Part shown: piece after piece, positions 59,575 through 64,000 of the stretch
Position numbering within the stretch: the first letter of the stretch is position 1
How the letters are laid out: each line of letters begins with the position of its first letter
DNA from: Whitmania pigra
Lineage: Eukaryota > Annelida > Clitellata > Hirudinida > Haemopidae
Direction of reading: 5' to 3'
DNA: 64,000 nucleotides
Assembly (NCBI GenBank): GCA_021613335.1
Contig: JAJTWR010000278.1
Coordinates: forward strand, 1,319,501 to 1,383,500
Translations under genes and position numbers: made by a program
The notes under the pieces: generated by a model
Database searches by the model: none
Seen by the model: only the letters and a program-made list of their open reading frames with translations
What the model was told of the DNA's origin: nothing

Positions 59575-62500
59575 TTAATCTGTGGTTTGGTTAGAGTGAA
59601 CGACGTGATGGGCATCTATATTTAGCACCCATCCTGTCCAAGTGTTAAGAGAGATATGAATCAAAACCTGGGAAGACAAACTTATTACACAACCAACTTT
59701 TATCTGAAAATAAAATATTTAGAGATAATTTGAATTAAATTATTTCATTAAATTTTGAAACAAACCATGCTTATAACGTCCATGTCACCAAAAGCGTAGG
59801 CAATAGAGTTAGGAGGCGTTCCGACAGGCAACATGAATGAAAAGGAACAAGATAAGCCAATTGGAATCATGAGGTAGAGGGGATCAAGATTCAAAGATGT
59901 GGACTGCATATCAAAATAAATGTTCATTATCCAGCACCATATTACTTACGCAACTATCAAATACTAGCCAAATAAGCCACAATCGGGAGATAAATGGTGG
60001 CAGTAGCCACATTGCTTGCAACTTCTGTGGTCAAACAAGTTAAAACGCTCAAAACCATGACAAGCACCCAGTGTGGGAGGTAACTGAAATAGTGGAAGGT
60101 TGAAGCTATGGAAACATCAAGTTCTGAGACCTGAATCAAGTTATTTTATTTGAAATTGAGCATGGCTCGGATTAACTGTTCAAGCTTACGCGAATGGCTT
60201 TTGCCATGGCAAATCCACCGCCCAAAAGAAAGAGAATATCCCAGGGCATTTTTGCAGAAAATGTTTTCCAATCCATGAGTGGTTTTACTCTTTTACGATC
60301 CCTGGACAATTTTCCTAAAAATTATTTAATTCAAGTCCATCATTGAAATCAGTGAATTTTAGTCAGCTTACGCTAATCAACACAGAAAAGTTAATGGATA
60401 CTTTTTAATAAAATGTGAGATATCTGTATGCTTATAATGTTGGTGCCCATTTTGGGGGCACTGAAACCGGTGTGCGTATTTAGGGATTTAAAATATTAGA
60501 GTAAAATACATTTTTTGAATTTATTTCTTATTAATTTTATTTTATAATAGATTTACTTGATTTTTTCTTATATTTTCAAAATTACGGGAAGGGCCAGTCC
60601 CCCCTCATAAATCTCCCTTGTTGATGTCCATTTCAATTTTTCTACATGTAAAACATTTTGCAATTAAATTTCTTAATTCTTCAGAAAATTTCTATTTTAA
60701 AGATATTTTGAACCCACTAAGATCGAAGTGTGGCTGCGAATTCCAAAAGATCACACGATATCAAATGAATTGTAAGTAAATTTAAAAATATGTTAAACAA
60801 ATGATAATGTAATGTAATGTAATGATAAGGATTCTATCATTTGAAATATTATTTTAGATGAATGATTTTAGAGCATCGGAATTTAGAAGAGGATAACCAG
60901 TAACAGATCAAATCAACGTGCATGGAGCTGCATGATTTTGAGAAAATAAATGGTGATGTTCTCCTTATATTGCATAAAATTATCATAATAAAGAAACATG
61001 AAAGTTATGAGTTGTCCAGTTTTTGAGCGGTTCAAAATGTTCAGGGAAAGCTGCCGAGTCTGGTTTACACATAAAGTTACTGACGAAATAAAATATGCCT
61101 AAAGGCGGTCTGGAATGAGATCGATCAGACTAAAAATTATAACTTTTTCTTTAAACGTTCTTGTTAAACACTTTGCCTTTCTCTAGTGTTAATGGTCAAC
61201 CTATTAGGAGTCGATTCCGTAGGATAAAGAACGTTCATACAGTTGCACTTTTTTAAGCAACCACATATGAAATTTCCTTATCCTAAATTCTGCTCGTTTA
61301 GTTATGACATTAGAAAGCAATGTTATTCATAATATTTGGATATTAATTTATATTTGTTTAGATGTTGTGCAAGCTGCCTAATAGGTTCCATATTTCAAGC
61401 TTACTGAATAAAATTATAAATTATTTAATTAATTATATTAAACTGGTTTAGTTTTTTTGCAAATTTGTTAAAATATTAATAAGAACTTAGAGTTCATGTA
61501 TCGTTTTTAGCACATTTTATTAAATTTAACCAAATAGACATCACTAAGCTGTCCACAAATAATCGAATATTGGTTAACTAATTTTTTTCTAACCTCGGTT
61601 AGATTGATACACTTCTATAAGATTTTTCGATGGCAGAATGAACAGAAGGAAGGCAACGAAAAGAGCTGCTTGAGTGTCACTGACATATCTGTATTTAATG
61701 AACAGCTGTGTTTAATTAATTAATTAATCAAGATTAGTATATACAATATATATATATATATATATTTACACAAAAAATACACTAGTGAAATATCTATCAT
61801 AGAAATCTAAACATTTTAGCTGTTAAGCACTATATTTATGCATTTGTAATTTGCATACTTATTCTTAGAACAATAATAAACATAATAAGACTGAAAGAGT
61901 ACAAATGGCGAAAATACTTTTTTGGGCTATAGGGGCTATAAAGAGGCTATAATTTGTTTCGTATGCCAATCTATGGTGAATTGAAATAGTAGCAAACATT
62001 AAGTTTTTTTAATACTCCTTTTTGGAGCTCCGACAAGGTTCTTCAAAAGAGTTTTCCAGTTTTCAAATGTGTTGGCCCTATTGCTCTCCTGACTTTTTCG
62101 GATGGTCGGATGTCCCTGTCAGTTTTAACAGACTCAACTTTTCATCGTCAGCTTTAAAAGATTCTCGTTGCCCTTAAGCCGATCGCTTCCGCCAGGACTG
62201 GAGCGACTCCGAAAGCTCTCATTGGCTTCCTCATGTCGCTTACTTGCCAGCTTGTGAACCAACTCGACTGAAGATCTTTAAAGCGCGCACATGAGGCGTG
62301 ATTAATCATCACCGTCTTGCTTTTGAAGTCTCAAGATATTAAAATGCTAAGCTGCAATCTTTGCGAGAGTACAGGAAATTCAAATAGATCTCCCTTTACT
62401 TGTGACCTGCATAAGTCGAAGCATGAATCGCGTTGATATCTCAGTCATTAGTCCTTTCCTTTATGTTCAAGTTGCAAAACATATTTAAGAACAAACTATT

Positions 62501-63695
62501 AATGCTAAAACTGTAAATATCTTGGAAACAATAAAACCAGATCCAATTGTGTCACTTGTCATCGAGGTAGAGAAATATTTTGCAGATGACTGTTACAAGA
62601 TTTTACTTTTCGTTTGTTAAAGGCAAGTAAAAGCCTGGTTTCTGGTATGACTTCAGATACCTGCATCACATTACAAAAAAATCTGAAGTCATCTTCAAGA
62701 CCAAGAGCACCTCATTTTGTTGAGGTTCATGAAAATTTGATGTTTTGGGACAGTTTTTTTTTTTTGAGTTTGCCCTATAAACAATTTTGATTTCAATAGA
62801 TTTGTCGTTGTAATTTGGTTGTTTAAAAGTGTTGGTTTGGTTGCGGTGGAATTCACCTAAAGTCATTATGTGGTCAATTATTGTTTTAAAATCTAGTATT
62901 TACGTTAGTATAAACATTGTTTTAAATCTAGTATTTTCACTATAATTTAGAGAAATGCAGCAATAAAAAATGTTTTGATCAAAACAGCAGCACAACGGTT
63001 CATTTTGTGCGTGACTGAAATAATTTAAATTTAAAAATTACAAAATTTAATTCAAAAAAGATGTCAATCTTAACCAGCAAAACGTGATAAATTTAAATGT
63101 TAATAGTGGTTACAAGAACAAACGTGACTGAAGTAAAATGACTGATAAATAAAAAAAAATACAAAAACATTAGAAGGTCATTAAGCAAAGAAATATAATA
63201 TAATATGACGAGCGTGTTGAAGAAATGCCTAACTTTTCCTTAAAGAATTGACCCCAGCCTCTAACGAATCCAGGATCTCTGGTGACCCACAGGATGATCA
63301 ACAAAACGAACAGACCTGCTACGTTCTTCTCTGCATAACTGAAATTTACCTAATAAATTTATTCAAACTAACAAAAACTCAATACAAATGCAGAGTTCAG
63401 ACTTCATACCTTAGTGGGCCAAGTTTCTTGTATTCATTTTTGATAGTTTTTTCACCTAAGACTTCAATAAAAGCATCTCCCCGGTTGATGCCAAAAATTC
63501 TGAGGAATTCGCTGAATTGGAGAGATTCATTTAATTTTTCCTATTGTTAAAGGGGGCTATTTGATAAATAAGCTTGAAGGACTAACTTCTTGCCCATGAA
63601 GTGATAAACCAACCACAACCAACAGGTGAGGAACGTCAGTATGGACACTGGAAGAGCCATCACCATCCAATTGGCGAATGTGATGACATCAGGGC
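59575..63695 (-). CDS. second SLC13 family Na+/carboxylate cotransporter, 5'-truncated by window (copy 2)
   Basis: Reverse-strand exons visible: 63695-63587, 63511-63410, 63338-63234, 61688-61594, 60314-60190, 60130-59950, 59903-59766, 59703-59575. Matches copy 1 block by block: ITFANWMVMALPVSILTFLT, YKKLGPLRS then [109 protein letters not shown], and a last exon ending HSNQTTD. The N-terminal part continues beyond 64000. Exon 60130-59950 is 181 nt, one base off from the phase needed, and has TGA TAG in frame just before the donor; see findings. Intron 61689-63233 contains repeats A and B. The gene is otherwise free of stops. Confidence 0.85.
60990..61165 (+). pseudogene. Tc1/mariner 3' relic
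   Basis: The start gaaacatgaaagttatgagt matches the mariner relic at 26560 (aaatttgaaagttatgagtt). In translation MKVMSCPVF and later AVWNEIDQ parallel LKVMSWPAF and TAWKKLN there. Frame broken; lies in an SLC13 copy 2 intron. Confidence 0.5.
61742..61766. repeat. (TA)n microsatellite
   Basis: Run of ta dinucleotides inside the large SLC13 copy 2 intron. Confidence 0.7.
62015..62262 (+). repeat. dispersed repeat A, copy 2
   Basis: Diverged match to 3035-3340, with shared blocks tttggagctccgacaagg, ttttcaaatgtgttggc, ggatgtccctgtcagt, gactggagcgactccgaaag and ggcttcctcatgtcgc in the same order. Confidence 0.6.
62420..62660 (+). pseudogene. unidentified degenerate coding-like repeat B, copy 2
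   Basis: Shares gatatctcagtcattagtcc and then ccagatccaattgtgtc with the reverse complement of 25200-25500. The translated core IKPDPIVSLVIEVEKYFADD aligns with TPDPILTLKLPLVVEIEKLF of copy 1, and QVKAWFLV with QAWFLTHV. Broken by stops. Family unknown. Confidence 0.5.
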
Positions 63696-64000
63696 CTAAT
63701 ATCCTGAATCATCCAAGTTTATTTATTGATTTGTGATGAACTTCTATAGTTCAATACATCATGCATTGGTATCAATCTTGAATGCATTTATGAAAGATTA
63801 TTTCATGCAATTTATGGAAACATAGTTAAATTGCAAATAACACTGTCGATTTATTCGATAATTCGACTAGTCAACACCTATGATAACAAATGATCTAAAA
63901 AGCAACTTTTCTTCCAGGGACATCATTTTATGGTAAGGGTTCTTTAGAATAGATGCAAAATTTCATCTCAAATTAATTATCTCCTCAAGTTGAGCGAGGG

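Overview
The window is nuclear DNA from an animal, most likely an invertebrate. The genes are intron-rich, with GT-AG introns that are often 45-110 bases and sometimes over 1 kb. The DNA is AT-rich. Animal-only families (Tribbles pseudokinase, MEX-3 type KH protein, voltage-gated calcium-channel beta subunit) sit beside universal ones (RAN, ubiquilin, Ariadne-1, GMPPA, C1D, TMEM256). Heavy loads of hAT, Tc1/mariner, LINE and tRNA-derived SINE sequence suit an arthropod such as a crustacean or another non-insect lineage, but the species cannot be fixed from the sequence alone.

Layout, left to right. 1-7324 (+): an SLC13-type Na+/carboxylate cotransporter whose 5' end lies outside the window; its 3.2 kb intron holds LINE debris and a complete hAT derivative. 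7.4-9.5 kb: LINE graveyard (RLE-type R2-like fragment, L2/CR1-like 3' end, an RT fragment). 11.0-12.4 kb (+): Tribbles. 14.0 kb: hAT MITE. 15.6-19.5 kb (+): ubiquilin, 14 exons. 20.1-21.0 kb (-): coiled-coil protein of unknown family. 21.2-23.5 kb: a three-level nest of DNA transposons. 24-30 kb: degenerate coding-like repeat, Tc1/mariner relic and a 5'-truncated LINE. 31.4-33.8 kb (+): short MEX-3-like single-KH gene. 35.4 kb: another hAT MITE. 36.8-39.5 kb (-): two-finger C2H2 protein. 40.1-43.0 kb (+): Ariadne-1, 15 exons. 43.8-50.7 kb (-): CACNB, 11 exons, with a very long C-terminal tail. 51.0-51.4 kb (+): C1D, intronless. 51.8-54.1 kb (-): GMPPA, 12 exons. 55.9-56.8 kb (+): RAN. 57.1-57.8 kb (-): TMEM256. 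58.3-59.2 kb: hAT relic. 59.6-64.0 kb (-): a second SLC13 gene running off the window end.

The gene models were assembled by reading splice sites. For Tribbles, ubiquilin, ZnF, Ariadne, CACNB, GMPPA, RAN and TMEM256 the exon lengths sum to a whole number of codons, which supports the joins independently. The genes do not form a pathway. There is a loose ubiquitin theme (ubiquilin shuttle, Ariadne E3, Tribbles with a COP1-binding-like tail), probably coincidental. Closely spaced head-to-head pairs (CACNB/C1D, ZnF/Ariadne) may share promoters.

The most interesting observations are mobile-element archaeology: five hAT insertions whose target-site duplications can still be read (three perfect 8/8), a hAT > TA-flanked MITE > hAT MITE nest, and a tRNA-headed SINE whose tail matches the end of an L2/CR1-like LINE in the same window. 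Others are a MEX-3-like gene that stops after one KH domain, and a likely reading-frame break in the second SLC13 copy. I did not find a new defence or enzymatic system.
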